This document shows, in pieces, positions 38,516 to 49,957 of a stretch of 64,000 nt of DNA (within the stretch, counting starts at the first letter, position 1; the number at the start of each line of letters is the position of its first letter). Below the pieces are notes generated by a model that was not told the DNA's origin, ran no database searches, and saw only the letters and a program-made list of their open reading frames with translations. Both the position numbers and the translations under genes were made by a program. Source of the DNA: Microcebus murinus (lineage: Eukaryota; Chordata; Mammalia; Primates; Cheirogaleidae); contig NC_134109.1 in the NCBI RefSeq assembly GCF_040939455.1, positions 35,171,501-35,235,500 on the forward strand, read 5' to 3'.

Positions 38516-39475
38516 CAAAAAATCCTCACTTAACATCATCAATAGGTTTTTGGAAACCGTGATGTTAAACTAAACGACGTATAAGGAAAGCAATTTTACC
38601 ATAGGCTAATTGATATAACAAGAGTTAAGTTCCTGCTCAGGCGCTGTGGCTCACACTTGTAATCCTAGCACTCTGGGAGGCCAAGGCAGGAGGATTGCTT
38701 GAGCTCAGGAGTTTGAAACCAGCCTCTGTAAGAGTGAGGCCCTGTCTCTAATAAAAATAGAAAAATTTAGTCGGGCAACAAAAAATAGAAACAGAAAATT
38801 AGCTGGGCATAGTGGCAAGCACCTGTAGTCCCAGCTACCTGGGAGTCTGAAGTAGGAAGATCGCTTGATCCCAGGAGTTTGAGGTTGCCGTGAGCTAGGC
38901 TGATGCCATGACATTCACTCTAGCCCCAGCCACAAAATAAGACTCTCTCTCTCACCAAAAAAAAAAAAAAAAAGAGTTAAGTTCCTATGGCATATTTCTG
39001 ATCACAAAAAAAAAAAAACACACCAAACTTCTAAGACTCAAAACACTTCTAATATTAAACATTGAAATAAATGTGGGCTATACATACTTTTTTAAAAAGA
39101 TTAATGAAAACAAGTTAAGATAATGATTTATCCAATTATGCCAGTTCAGAGTCACAGGTGACAGTAGTCTATCCTGGCAGCTCAGGGCTCAAGGTGGGAA
39201 CCAACCCTGGACAGGACATCATTCCATCACAGGACACACTCATACACACACCCACATTCAGACTAGAACAATGCAGACGTGCCAGTTACCCTAAGGTGCA
39301 CATCTTTGGGATGTGGGAGGAAACTGGAGTACCCAGAGAAAACCCATGCAGATGTGGGGAGAACATACAAACTCCCACACAGACAGTGGCTCCTGCTGGA
39401 AATTGATTTTTTCTCATCCACCTTATAACAAAATGATGTTGAATGAAACGAGAACTTGCTACACACCAAATTTTC
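38516..39475. mobile_element. Old medium-copy repeat, split by an Alu; family not named
   Basis: Left end 'tcctcacttaacatcatc' with 'ctaaacgacgtataaggaaa'; right end '...tttttctcatccaccttat' with 'gatgttgaatgaaacgaga'. The two ends read as imperfect inverted repeats. A GC-richer core holds 'gggatgtgggaggaaactgg' and 'gagaaaacccatgcag', a pattern I have met in vertebrate interspersed repeats. The 82-codon frame at 39,158-39,406 lies in this core and is not a gene. Confidence 0.5.
38635..38971 (+). mobile_element. Alu, strepsirrhine type
   Basis: Exact 15-bp target duplication AAGAGTTAAGTTCCT at 38620-38634 and 38972-38986; A-tail present. Confidence 0.93.
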
Positions 39476-39559
39476 CCTAATATCCTTATAATCTTCTCTA
39501 ACTGCTAGAATCATCTTCCAGTGCTTTCTAGCCACGATGCAGTACAAGTTATCATGCTC

Positions 39560-40095
39560 CTTTATATATCCCAGCTAGGGATATATAGGTAGTTATAGTA
39601 TATAGGATATATAGGTAGCTAGGTTGGGGCCATGCTCTGGCCAATGAGATGTGGGCAGAAGTGATGAGTCACTTCCAAGCCTGGTCTTAAGTGCCCATGG
39701 GAGAACCTCCAGCTCTTTCTTCCTTTGCTTTGGTGATCTTGGACGCTACATAGTCCAGATGTTCCCGCTATAAGATAGAGGTAGCCTGGATCTCTCAGTA
39801 TCCAGTAGGAAGACAACCCCATAGGCACTAGACTATGACGTGAGCAAGAAAAAAATCTTAGCTAGGTGTAGTGGCGCATGCCTGTAGTCCCAGATACTCA
39901 GGAGGCTGAGGCAGGAGCATTGCTTAAGCCCAGGAGTTTGGGGCTTTGGCGTGCCATGATCACCCCTGCGAATAGCCACTACACTCCAGCCTGGGCAATA
40001 TAGCAAGATCCTGTCTCTAAAAAACATAAGAATAAAATTAAATCTTTATTGTATTAAGCCACTAGCATTAATTAACCAGCTACTATACTGGCCAA
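39560..40095 (+). mobile_element. MaLR/MLT1-type LTR remnant with Alu fragment inside
   Basis: 'ctctggccaatgagatgtg' and 'gatcttggacgctacatag' before the Alu piece and 'tctttattgtattaagccac' after it are MLT1-like. An Alu right-arm segment lies at about 39,855-40,026. Confidence 0.6.
39855..40026 (+). mobile_element. Alu right-arm or FRAM-like monomer
   Basis: A single right-type monomer from 'gctaggtgtagtggcgcat' to 'gatcctgtctctaaaaaa'. Confidence 0.8.
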
Positions 40096-40224
40096 GGGGA
40101 GCTAAAATTCAGCCCTGGTTTAGCCACCAAACCATATTCCCTGGCATAGTCTTTTGCCAAGCTAAGCATCCCACAGGAGATGCCTTTTCTAATTCACACA
40201 CAGATGCCACATGAGCTGTAGTCC

Positions 40225-40660
40225 CCTATCAACTAGTCACCCTGTTTCCATTCCATTTCCCCTTGGTACTTCCTCTAGAAAGAACTTCCAGATTAATATT
40301 CCTAAAGCACAGCTCTGATAATGCCATTTCCTGCTCAGAACCCCTCAGAGGGGACACATGGCTTCCTGAATTAAGCCTAAAATCCTTGATGTGGTCTCCA
40401 AGATCCTCTGCAATTCATGGAAAAGAGTCTGCCTCTACAGCCCAGTCGCCATCTTGTCTTCTAACACCCATGTTCCCCAGCTCTGGAATCTAGTGTAGCG
40501 TAAGGCCAGGAGGTCCCTCAGCCTGACCCAACTTAGCAGGCGCACCCCATCTCATATCAACCTAGCTTATGGAGCCTCCACCTTCACTTACTCCAAGAAT
40601 TTCCACAGCATCGAATTTCTTCAAGTCTTCCAGCCTTCTGGGGTCACCTTTTCCTTTAAT
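40225..40660 (+). repeat. L2-type LINE 3' fragment
   Basis: 'cctgctcagaacccctcag', 'taagcctaaaatccttgatg' and 'ggtctccaagatcctctgc' fit a diverged L2 3' region. The 76-codon frame over it is not supported as a gene. Confidence 0.5.
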
Positions 40661-40681
40661 ATTCAAATTAAAAGGCTAAAC

Positions 40682-40726
40682 TTCAAAAAGACAAAAAACA
40701 AACAAACAAAAAATAATAAATAAAAA
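40682..40726 (+). mobile_element. Tail-like retroposed insert, A-rich
   Basis: Exact duplicates TAAAAGGCTAAAC at 40669-40681 and 40727-40739 bracket 45 bases of A-rich sequence with scattered C and T. Confidence 0.65.
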
Positions 40727-40990
40727 TAAAAGGCTAAACGTCCATCCCATATATTATAAGGGCAACTCCATCTGTTTTATTTGGGCAAAAGGGGGTTTGT
40801 CTCATAGTTGTTCCTTAGTTCACTCTGTAGCCTGTTCCTCCACTCTGGCTCTGCAGAATAGCAAGAATTCAGCTGTGTTCTCACCCCAAATTGGATCCTA
40901 TTTGTGTGGAGGGTGTCAGTATCACTCCGTGAAGGAACCAAGAGGCAAGGAAAAACAACATATAATGCATCTACTACTATGTAGCTGCTA

Positions 40991-41208
40991 GGATTGCCAG
41001 ATAAAATACAGGTGCCCATTAAAGTTGTCTTTCAGATAAACAGTGAAATCATTTTTTACTATGTCCCAAATATTGCGAGGGACATACTTATGCTAAAAAA
41101 GTATTTGTTGTTTTCTAAAATTCAAATTTATGTGGGTGTTCTACACCCAGGTAAATAAACAAACTGTTTAAAAAACAAAACATTTTTATTTGCTAAATCT
41201 GGCAACCC
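40991..41208. mobile_element. Palindromic MITE-like element, copy 1
   Basis: Starts GGATTGCCAGATAAAATAC and ends in the inverted form ...AAATCTGGCAACCC, bordered by TA on both sides (40989-40990, 41209-41210). The interior is also roughly palindromic about 41,075. The same element occurs at 54,848-55,047. Confidence 0.75.
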
Positions 41209-41210
41209 TA

Positions 41211-42319
41211 GTAGTGGCCCCCTTTTGTTGAATTCTTAATCTTGGGCTCACACTAGGGGGAGAAGCAGGCTCTTCTTGCTAATGCATAATCTACCAAAAA
41301 CACTGCTATTTTAAATAACATTTCCTCCCTCAACAGCAATGTTTTCCTTCCTATTATTCATGTATTATAGAGGTTTTAACACAATAAACTTCTCATAAGA
41401 CAAAATAAACTCTTGAAGAATCTTTTCATATTCTTTCATTGGCTGGCTGGATCTTGGAGGCATTTTTCCAGAACTGACTATCTGCTTGCTACATTGGCAT
41501 TTAAGGAATTCAAAACCAGCAACAGCCCCAGAAATCTTAAGGCAGATAAAAAAGTCAGAAGAAAATGCCTTGGGCATATATAATAGCAAATTCTAGCACT
41601 TTTTCAGACTTGCATAATGAGCCATGGATTTTATAATTTTGGCCTGGCACATATGTTTCCAAATATCTCTCCATATCTTCCAGGGAATACTTGGCTGGGT
41701 TTTACACGAGGTACGTCAGACATCTGTAGGAACACAGGTTATGTCTAGAAGTCATTCTTGTAAGACAGCTTGCCAGAGGAGTAACTCTCTCCCTAAAATA
41801 GGTAGTGTCCCCACCAGGTGGGTGTTAGTTCACTCTTTGAAACACATTTCCACACCACCTATAAAACTTGAAAGTAGCAAACTGGCCAATAGTTATCATC
41901 TTGTGAATCACACAGACTCACTGTCCAGCTCCTGCACCCTGTGTTTCTTGGTAGCTCCTCTGGAAGCCAGAAAGACAGTGGGTTAGATTATAAAGGTTAA
42001 TTAAGTACCATAAAATGCACATAGAATTAGAAACAACTACATTGTTCTTCCTCTCACAGCACTCATGTTCCAGATGCCAGTAGTCACTTAGGTATCCAGC
42101 ATGACAGTTCTTTTCATAAGGAATAGGAAATTAATCATAGCCACGGAGGTGCCCTGTAATCTCCTGCGGTAATAGTAAAAAGAGTGGGTGTGGTCTGGCT
42201 CTTTTAAACAGAACATCTAAAGATGAGAAAAGTTTCTCAAATTGATTTGTGGAAATCTAACCTTTTCAGAAACCTTCAATTATTTCGTTGAAAATATATG
42301 TATGTGTGTACATATATCT
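41211..42319. other. No gene seen
   Basis: Unique-looking DNA. A 120-codon plus frame at 41,624-41,986 has no recognisable domain, no good start context and no nearby promoter. Confidence 0.45.
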
Positions 42320-42329
42320 AGTAGTAGCA

Positions 42330-42628
42330 TTTTTTTTTAAGGGACAGGGTCTGGCTCTGTCTCCCAGACTGGAGTGCAGTGGTGCAATCACAGCTCACTG
42401 CAGCCTCAAACTCCTAGGCTCTAGGTGATACTTCTGCCTCAGCCTCCTGAGTAGCTGTAACTACAGGCATGTGCTACCATGCCCAGCTAATTTTTTAATT
42501 TTTGTAGAGACATGGTCTTGCTATATTGACCAGGCTGGTCTTGAACTCCTGGCCTCAAGTGACCCTCCGGCCTCGGCCAGCCTAACTGAAGTGCTAGGAT
42601 TTATAGGTGTGAGCCACCACACCTGGCC
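42330..42628 (-). mobile_element. Alu, AluJ-like, minus strand
   Basis: Full reverse dimer; exact duplication AGTAGTAGCA at 42320-42329 and 42629-42638. Confidence 0.93.
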
Positions 42629-42679
42629 AGTAGTAGCAGTTTTGAAAACAAGATAACATACACGTAATAAAAAAAATTC

Positions 42680-43110
42680 AAAGTGCATATAAAAGGGTAT
42701 AAAGGGAAAAGTGAATCTCCCTTCTACACTGTCCCCCAGTCCTCCAAGGCACCAGTGTCACCAATTTGTATATTCTTCTGGATTTATTCTCTGTCTATAC
42801 AAGCAAGTCCTTATATATTGTCTTAAAACATATTTATAGTACTTATACTATTATACATATTGCTTTTTCAATTCCTTTTAAAATCTTTTTATTGCAAAAT
42901 TACCGTATAAATAAAAATTTGAAATATATTATGATCATATTTTCATTTAACAATATATCTTTGAAAGCATTCCATATTAGTATACAACACTCTGCTTCGG
43001 TATTTTTGACTGCTGTATTCCACTATATGAATGTATAACTAACCAATCCTAATATTGATGGATTTTTAACTTTGCAGTAATGGAATCTTTTTCAATTATT
43101 TTACCCTTTT
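42680..43110 (-). mobile_element. Old LINE (L1-like) fragment, minus strand
   Basis: 'ttgctttttcaattcc', 'caatatatctttgaaagcat', 'ctgctgtattccactatatg' and 'attgatggatttttaac' follow the reverse of an old LINE 3' region. The subfamily is not fixed. Confidence 0.5.
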
Positions 43111-43345
43111 AGAAAGATAGATTTATGTACCATTGAGATATTCAACAGTTATGTATTGAACACCTACTATATCTAATATACTATGCCTAGCCCCTGTAAA
43201 CAATAATGAAACTAAATATATTCCTATATATTTCCTAATCTTAAAATCGTTTGGTCATTTTTCTTGTGTGTACTATGAGATTTGTATTGTTTTTCCCATG
43301 TTTGTAACTAAAGACTCCTTCTTTACCTATTAAAACACAAATTTT

Positions 43346-43941
43346 GGCCAGGTGCAGTGGCTCATGCCTTGTGGGGCGCGGTGGCAACGCCATTCCAAGA
43401 TGGCGCCCGCTTCTTGGTCAAACCCTGTTGTTAGTCTGACAAACAATTGCTCAGCGCATGTGCAGAGTTTGTCTCCTCCCTTCCAAGCGCCTTATCCAAT
43501 CAGACAATGCCCAGTGTACTTACTGCCTTTATAAGCAGCCGCTGAGAACGCCTCAGCGTCTTCCGCATCATGCAAGTCTAAAGGGAACCCCATTAAAGCA
43601 CGGTCAGAAGAACTCCTGTTGCCGCGTCTTCCTTGCTGGCGAGGCGGGCGCGACAATGCCTGTAATCTCAGCACTTGGGAGGCTGAGGCAGGAGGTTTAT
43701 TGAGGCCAGGTGTTTGAGACCAGCCTGGACAACATAATGAGACTCTGTCTCTACAAAAAAAATGTTTTAAAACTAGCCAGGTACAGTGGCATGCACCTGT
43801 AGTCCCAGCTTCTTGGGAGGTTGAGATGGGAGGATCCCTTGAGCGCTGGCATTTGATGCTACAGTAAGCTATGATTGGGCCACTATGTCCCAGCCTAGGC
43901 AACAGAGCAAGACCCTATCTCCAAAAAAACAAAAAAAAACC
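43346..43941 (+). mobile_element. Alu, AluJ-like, split by an LTR
   Basis: The Alu head 'ggccaggtgcagtggctc' stops at ATGCCT, and the Alu resumes with 'ATGCCTgtaatctcagc' at 43,656 after a complete LTR. The tail is A-rich near 43,922-43,940. Confidence 0.92.
43370..43655 (+). mobile_element. Solo LTR inserted in an Alu, 6-bp target duplication
   Basis: 286 bp from TGTGGGGCGCG to GGGCGCGACA, with exact ATGCCT copies at 43364-43369 and 43656-43661. It contains a CCAATCAG box near 43,496, a TTTATAAG TATA-like box at 43528-43535 and an ATTAAA poly(A) signal at 43592-43597, in the order U3-R-U5. It is GC- and CpG-richer than its surroundings. A 6-bp duplication is typical of class II (betaretrovirus-like) elements; the family is not named. 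No coding retroviral sequence remains. Confidence 0.9.
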
Positions 43942-44261
43942 CAAATCTTCTCCCCTAAATTTGCTCTACTATGGCAAAATGGGAGTTCCATAATGCTGAA
44001 TCTTTAATCGATCACTTTGGGGACTATATATCAATTTTCTCTATAAAGACACACCTATGCTTAATTATAGAATCAGAATTTAAGAGGCAGAGAAGAACTT
44101 TATAATCATGTAAACCAATCTCTTCATTTTATAAATGAGGAAAGTAAAGCTAAGAAGAGGATAAATAACTGGGCCATAGTCATGCTATGGCTTAGTTTTC
44201 TGACACAAAATTGGTTCAACATACCTCCCTAGCCCTCATTTAAAAATCAAAACTGTGACTT

Positions 44262-45330
44262 TCACTTGCAGCCATGATGGACTAACAGGGACCTGATTTA
44301 CCCTGTACCTTAAACAACTGGAAACAGGATGAAATATTAATATATAAACAAGAGTTTTCAGATGTCAGACAACATGCAACACAGGATGATGATCTCTCAA
44401 AGAAGAGAAACACATGAGGTAAACCCCCAATTGCCTCCAGTTTTCTTCCTGGAAAGGTTCCAGCCTACAGCACAGGCAAGGGAAACCTCAACAAAGCCTG
44501 GCAGTTTTCCTGAGTTGAAGAGACGAAGGTAAGAATTCAAGAAACTGAGGCCTGAATTCACAGGTAACAGGCAAATCTCTCAACAGCTGTTGTTAGCTGT
44601 GCCTGTTACCAGCTTGAACTTGTAAGGTGTGTTATAGGCCTCCCCTTCAGTCTTCAGCTGAGTAATTGTGAGCACGCATGTGTGAGTAAACTACCTAAGA
44701 CCACAGATAGAGAAACCTGAATGGAGCAATTACTGGCAATCACACTGGAATGGAAATAGTTTGCATTATGGACAGCCTAAATGGGAAAACACTGTGATAT
44801 ATTGGGCATTGGGTTGAGGGTTTAGAAAGGTGTTGCCTCATTAGGAGGCCATTAGCCCTGGACAAAAAGTTGCTCTGCTTCTTCCTAAGTTTAAATACAA
44901 GCCTCAGAAGAATCAAACTATTTCCAAATAACTTAAATTGTGTCCCAAAACATAACTCAAAAATACTTAAAAGAATACAAAAACAAAAATCAAGCAAAAA
45001 CTCAGCATCTGACAATGTGAAATTCAATATTTAGAATCCAATAAAAAATTACCAGGCATGCAAAGAATCAGGAAAATATAACCCTAAGGAGAAAAATAAA
45101 TATGTGAATCAATAGAAACAGATCCAGATATGCCACAAGTGATAAAATTAGTAGACAAAGACATTAAAACAGCAATTATAACTATCTTCCATATGTTCAA
45201 GAAAGTAGAGGAAGGCGTGAGCATGTTGAGAGAAAAGGTATTTTTTTTAAAAAAAAAAGACCCAAGTTGAACTTAAGATGAAAAACACAATAGCTGAGTT
45301 GAAAACTCAGAATAACTATGGAAATTATAA
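44262..45330 (+). mobile_element. Old LINE-1 5' region and ORF1 start (L1M-like)
   Basis: Runs from 'cagccatgatggactaac' to a decayed ORF1 beginning: 'gaatcaatagaaacagatcc', 'gacaaagacattaaaacagc' and 'tccatatgttcaagaaagt'. Stops and frameshifts throughout. Confidence 0.6.
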
Positions 45331-45784
45331 TTTTTGTCATTATTTTTTATTATTAACACCACAAATGTAAAAATATTTTTCATTGGACCTAAAAAGTCCT
45401 TTTCATATAAAAATCTCAAAGCCACATACAGATGTTCATCCAAACCATCAATACAGAGTAGTGTTTGCATAGTAAAAACACATTGCTGTACTTGCTATTG
45501 GTATTTATAACGAATAGAAGCAGCACACAGCACTTTTCTATATGCAAAACAAGTTAAGCCAAGCATAACTTCTATTCAGATGAGTTTAAAGTCCAATGAA
45601 GAATTAAAAACTGGGTTCTGTGACTTCATTTTTAGGTTGTTGCATGCATAAATTAAAGAAAAATATTTTTATAAGCACCACTCAGGATATAGAAAAAGCT
45701 AGTGATTTTTAGACCCTTTGCAGAATCAGTGATGGCGGTATTCCCAAAAATTTGTTGATGAGCTGCAGTTAAGACTCTAACCTA

Positions 45785-46427
45785 GCTCTTCTGGTCCCAA
45801 GCTCTGCGGCAGCCGCAGGTTACAGTGTAGACATAACCAAGTCCAAAAACCACATCACACACAACCAGTCCCAAAAGTGGCACAGAAATGGCATCAAGAA
45901 ACCCCGATCACAAAGATATGAATCTCTTAAGTGGGTGGACCCCAAGTTCCTGAGGAACATGCACTTCCCCAAGAAGCACAACAAAAAGGGCCTGAAGATG
46001 ATGCAGGCCAACAATGCCAAGGCCATGAGTACACGTGCTGAAGCTATCAAGGCCCTTGTAAAGCCCAAGGAGGTTAAGGCTAAGATCCCAAAGGGCATGA
46101 GCCGCAAGCTCAGTCAACTTGCCTACATTGCCCACCCCAAGCTTGGGAAATGTGCTCGTGCACGCATTGCCAAGGGTCTCAGGCTCTGCCGGCCAAAAGC
46201 CAAGGATCAAACCAAGGCCCAATCCGCAGCTTCAGCTGTAGCCCCAGCTTCCATTCCAGCTCCAGCTCAGCCTCCCAAAGGTGCCCAGGCCCCACAAAGG
46301 CTCAAGAGTAGAGGTCTGTGTCTGCCAACATGAGGACAGAAGGACAGTGTGACCCCTGGGCTGCTGTTTGCATGGGGCTGGGGTCCTCCTGTACTATTTG
46401 TACAAATAAACCTGAGGCAGGGAAAAA
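45785..46427 (+). pseudogene. RPL29 pseudogene: Processed pseudogene of ribosomal protein L29 (eL29)
   Basis: An intronless copy of the RPL29 mRNA: short 5'UTR, coding region from 45,833, 3'UTR with AATAAA at 46405-46410 and a short A-tail. Exact 14-bp target duplications AAGACTCTAACCTA lie at 45771-45784 and 46428-46441, proving L1-mediated retroposition. The parent protein is a small, very basic 60S subunit component. The frame stays open for about 166 codons. It shows the family's Lys/Arg-rich start, the '[13 protein letters not shown]' and '[20 protein letters not shown]' regions and an Ala/Pro-rich tail. Two defects are visible: the start codon is ATA instead of ATG, and a one-base loss near 46,291 shifts the last codons past the old stop at 46,309-46,311 to a TGA at 46,331-46,333. 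An internal ATG at 45,935 would give only a truncated product. No promoter is seen. Confidence 0.95.
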
Positions 46428-46441
46428 AAGACTCTAACCTA

Positions 46442-46800
46442 AGAAATGTAGGTAAGGAGAAGTTGGAAATCAAGCAAAAAACAGAAGTAGGACCAAAAAA
46501 GAAACTCTTAGGAAAAGAGGAATATTTTAAAATGTGAGGACTATGGTTTACAAGTATGTATGAATCTCCCTGACAGAGGCTGAGACAGCAATAACATAAA
46601 AATGCAATTAAATTCAACCAACAGTTGTTGAGTGTCTGTTGCCTGCAAGACACTGCACCAAATGAAGCAGTATCCCTTCATCCAGAAGCACAAAATGCAA
46701 TGCAAGAAACGGATGCAGATACATAAATAACTGTAGTGTAAGTCAGACTGATAGCTGTAATAATGAAGATATAACAGTATAGAGGAGTGAAATAACTGGA
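46442..46800. other. No gene seen
   Basis: Short stretch of unique-looking AT-rich DNA. Confidence 0.4.
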
Positions 46801-48760
46801 TTTGGGGGTAGCAAAATGGGGGAAGACTTTACCTAAAAGATAACATTTGAACTGTGTCCGAAAAGATACAAAAAAAAAATGTTTTGCTATATATAAAAGA
46901 GAATTGTGTGGTTCTTCTCCATTTAATTCTTCCCTCCCTTATACCAGCATCCATTCTCTGCCTCTCTCCATCCTTCTTTGTAACCAACAGGCTGCTTTAC
47001 CTTGGTGGTTGGCTAGTTACGAGTTTGGCCATTGCAAGATACAGAAGTTTTGGAATTTTGCAACCCTCTGCCTACAGCTTCTACTAATGGCCAAGGCCCC
47101 CTTACTTATGGCTCCAACTCTTATTGAGCTGCGGTAACTGTATTTCATCCTCTTGGCCCTTTGGGCCTAAGGAAGATAAGAGCTTCTCCCTTTGCTAGTC
47201 TCTGGGTACCTCAACCACTTTTGTGATTTCCCTTTACGCTGACCATATCTCTGTAAGTAGTCTCTTCATTTAAGCTGCCTGAGTTGAACCCAGTCCTAGA
47301 CAAAGACTGCATGAGCAAAGATAAGAAGGAACACAGGATTGGGAAGCTACAGCTGCATTTTGGGTAACATCATAGTGGTGAGAATCTAGGCTCAAGAAGA
47401 ATGGTTTTAGAGAATTAGGGCCAGATTGTGAGGGTCTCACCAAGGAATATGAACTTTATTCTTGGATAAGAGAAATCCAGCAGTCGTTATTGAGTGGGTA
47501 TCATCAGAATTGTGTTCCAGGAAGATCTCTATTAGCATGTGGAAGATGGAAGGAAGGGGAAGGAGCCTGAAGGCAGGGAACCCAGGTAAGAAGTTACTAC
47601 AATAAGGTCCTAAAATGGGGCTTTGGTTGGTGGTAGGGAGAATGGATTTGAAATGGATCAGCAATAAAATCTACAGGGTATGGCAGGTAAGTGAATTGAG
47701 GGGCAAAGAAAAAGGGAGTTTTAAAGAAGATTCCAAGTCTCCAGCTTGAGAGCATGGGAAAACGGTGGCCCTATAAACACAGAGGAAGAAGTTCTTAGAA
47801 TTGGGAACATAATGATTTTGATTTGGACCACATAGAAAGTGAGGTATATTCAGGCTGAGATGCTCAGCAAAGAGCCGGAAATTAGTTCTATGTATTAGGA
47901 ATGAGGGAAGGCCTGAAGATAAAAGGAGATATTCTGGAACTGTGGTTCTCACTCCTCGCTGCACTTAGGAGTCATCTGAGGGACGTTTAATAAAATAAAT
48001 ACCAAGGCCTAACCCCAGACCAATTAGATAAGATTTCTAGGTCATGCCAGAAATCAGATGTAATTGGTACGTATTTAATCAGATTTAATGGGATTTAATC
48101 TAGGTTTGTATTTTCAAAGAACTCCCTAGGTAATTCTTAGATGCATCCAGATTAAGAAGCACTGATCCAGAGCAAACAGAAGCAGCTAAGAATGGACATT
48201 TGGGGACACCAGTATTTAAGATACTTACAAGAAGATGATAGAGAACACAAATAATAAAGAGTGGCAGATAAAGAAAAAGGCAGCAAGGAGAATTTTATCC
48301 AAGGAGTGGATGCCACAGAGTGGTAGATGAAGAATGAGAAGAGGCCCCTAGATTTGGTAAGTAGGAGGCCATTACTGATCTCTGGGAAAGCAGTTTTAGT
48401 ATTATAGCTGCAGAAGCCTAGTTGCAATAGGCGGGGAGTATAACAGATTTTAGATGAGCAGGGAGAGTGTGAACTACTCATTTAAGAAGTTTGGTGCAAC
48501 TGGTAGGAGAAAACAGCCGGTAACTTACAAAGAAAAAAATGATGGAGAGAAAGCAATGTATTTTAAACTAGAGCATATTAGATGACTAAGGGTAAGGAAA
48601 CATTAGAGAAAGAGAAAAAGAAAATACATAGTACAGATGAAGTTATCGGGAGAGCAGGACCCTAGAGAAGCCCAGAGGAGGCGGCATCTATATTATCAGT
48701 GGACTAGTCGGCCTAGGAAAGGAATACCAAAAAGATAAGCTTAAAGTTGAGAGAGTTCAA
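46801..48760. repeat. Likely ancient interspersed repeat, interrupted; family not named
   Basis: Phrases such as 'aagataacatttgaactgtg', 'aggaagatctctattagc', 'aagttactacaataaggtcc' and 'gactactcatttaagaagtt'-like text follow a long mammalian repeat I recognise by pattern but cannot name. A block at about 46,868-47,290 and the MER5-type element at 47,940-48,174 interrupt it. Confidence 0.35.
47940..48174. mobile_element. MER5-type nonautonomous hAT element
   Basis: Begins '(c)tgtggttctca' and ends 'aagaagcactg', the hAT-Charlie/MER5 terminal pattern. The interior 'taggagtcatctgaggg' and 'aaccccagaccaattag' also fit MER5. Confidence 0.7.
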
Positions 48761-49957
48761 GCCATTATTTTCATAATGAGATGGGAGGCATGGATGATTG
48801 CTGAGAGCAAAGAAGGTAGCAGAGAACGGGAAAAGAGGCACACAACAATTGAGAGCTTTCCATGTGCCAGGCACCATGGTGTAATTCTACCAAGTTACCT
48901 TATTCAGTAATGTGCCTTTCAAGGATAAATGTTGTCAGAGGGGATAAGAAGCAAAAATTAGGCTTATTCTGCCCAATTTTAGCCATCTCATCACCTTCCT
49001 CCTCCAGTACAATTACTAATTAATGGCCCTTTAAAGCTTGGCCTGCAATTTGTTTTAAGTTAAGTGTTCATTTCTAGCTGAATAGGAATAGATTTTAGTT
49101 ATGATAATATTCCCTTAGTTTAGTTTAAAGGTAAGAGCTGCAGAAGATTATTTAAGTAAAAGAAAAAGCCTATTATTGAGAACACTCCATTAACGAGGGC
49201 AAAGGGAGATGGGGCTTCAAAAAGATAGTGTTTAATAGTCCAAGTTAATGGCAATCAATAAATATTTAGAAAGTAGATTGAAGCTGCATATTTTTAAGTT
49301 CCTCTTTTAAATGTGAAAAATGTAACTTTAGATTACAAATCCTTCAAGGGCTAGGACTGTGCCACTCCTTTCCACAATGCCTGGGCAATTGTGTGGGCTC
49401 AGTGGATGTCAGCTGAGGATTGAGCCATCCTCCGTGGCCTGACCTTCCCATTATTATCTTTGCCATATGTTATAGGCAAGCAGACCAGCAAGCTAGATAG
49501 CAATTTTCCAGATGGCAAATGGGAACCTCTAAATGGGAAACTTGTGACATTGGCTGTCCTTTTCTCTGGGAAACACTTTCTAAAATTGGGATTGGTAAAT
49601 TCAGAAATAGCTGCCTGATTGACATCTAAGTGAACCAAGTTGGGAGTGGCAGTAGCTTCAAGGAAAGACAGGAAACCTGCCCCTGCCTAAATGAGCCTTA
49701 GGGGACCCCAGAGTGATGACCCTCCCGGCTGTAATCCAATGGAAGTGAAGGTGGAGACGAAGTTATAGAAGGCTGGGAAAGGCAGGGATGAGGTCAGGGT
49801 AGCATCTGTACTTGCCTTTCCACAGCTTCAATCCTGAGCTGCTATAAATTGTTTCCAAAGTCACTATTGGACCCCTTGCCATAGGCTGCTGAGCCATGCC
49901 TCTAAAAGACTACATTATTCTTTCCCTAGCCCATTTTATTATTTATGTCTAACCTAT
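48761..49957. other. No gene seen
   Basis: Unique-looking DNA with short frames only. Confidence 0.45.

Noticed and set aside
39158..39406. 82-codon plus-strand frame with Cys and Gly
   Set aside because: Lies in the core of an old interspersed repeat and is flanked by its other parts.
43352..43902. Frames over the LTR in the Alu
   Set aside because: They cross LTR/Alu borders and have no retroviral protein features; the unit is a solo LTR.
45820..46222. Minus-strand frames near 100 codons
   Set aside because: They are antisense shadows of the RPL29 retrocopy.
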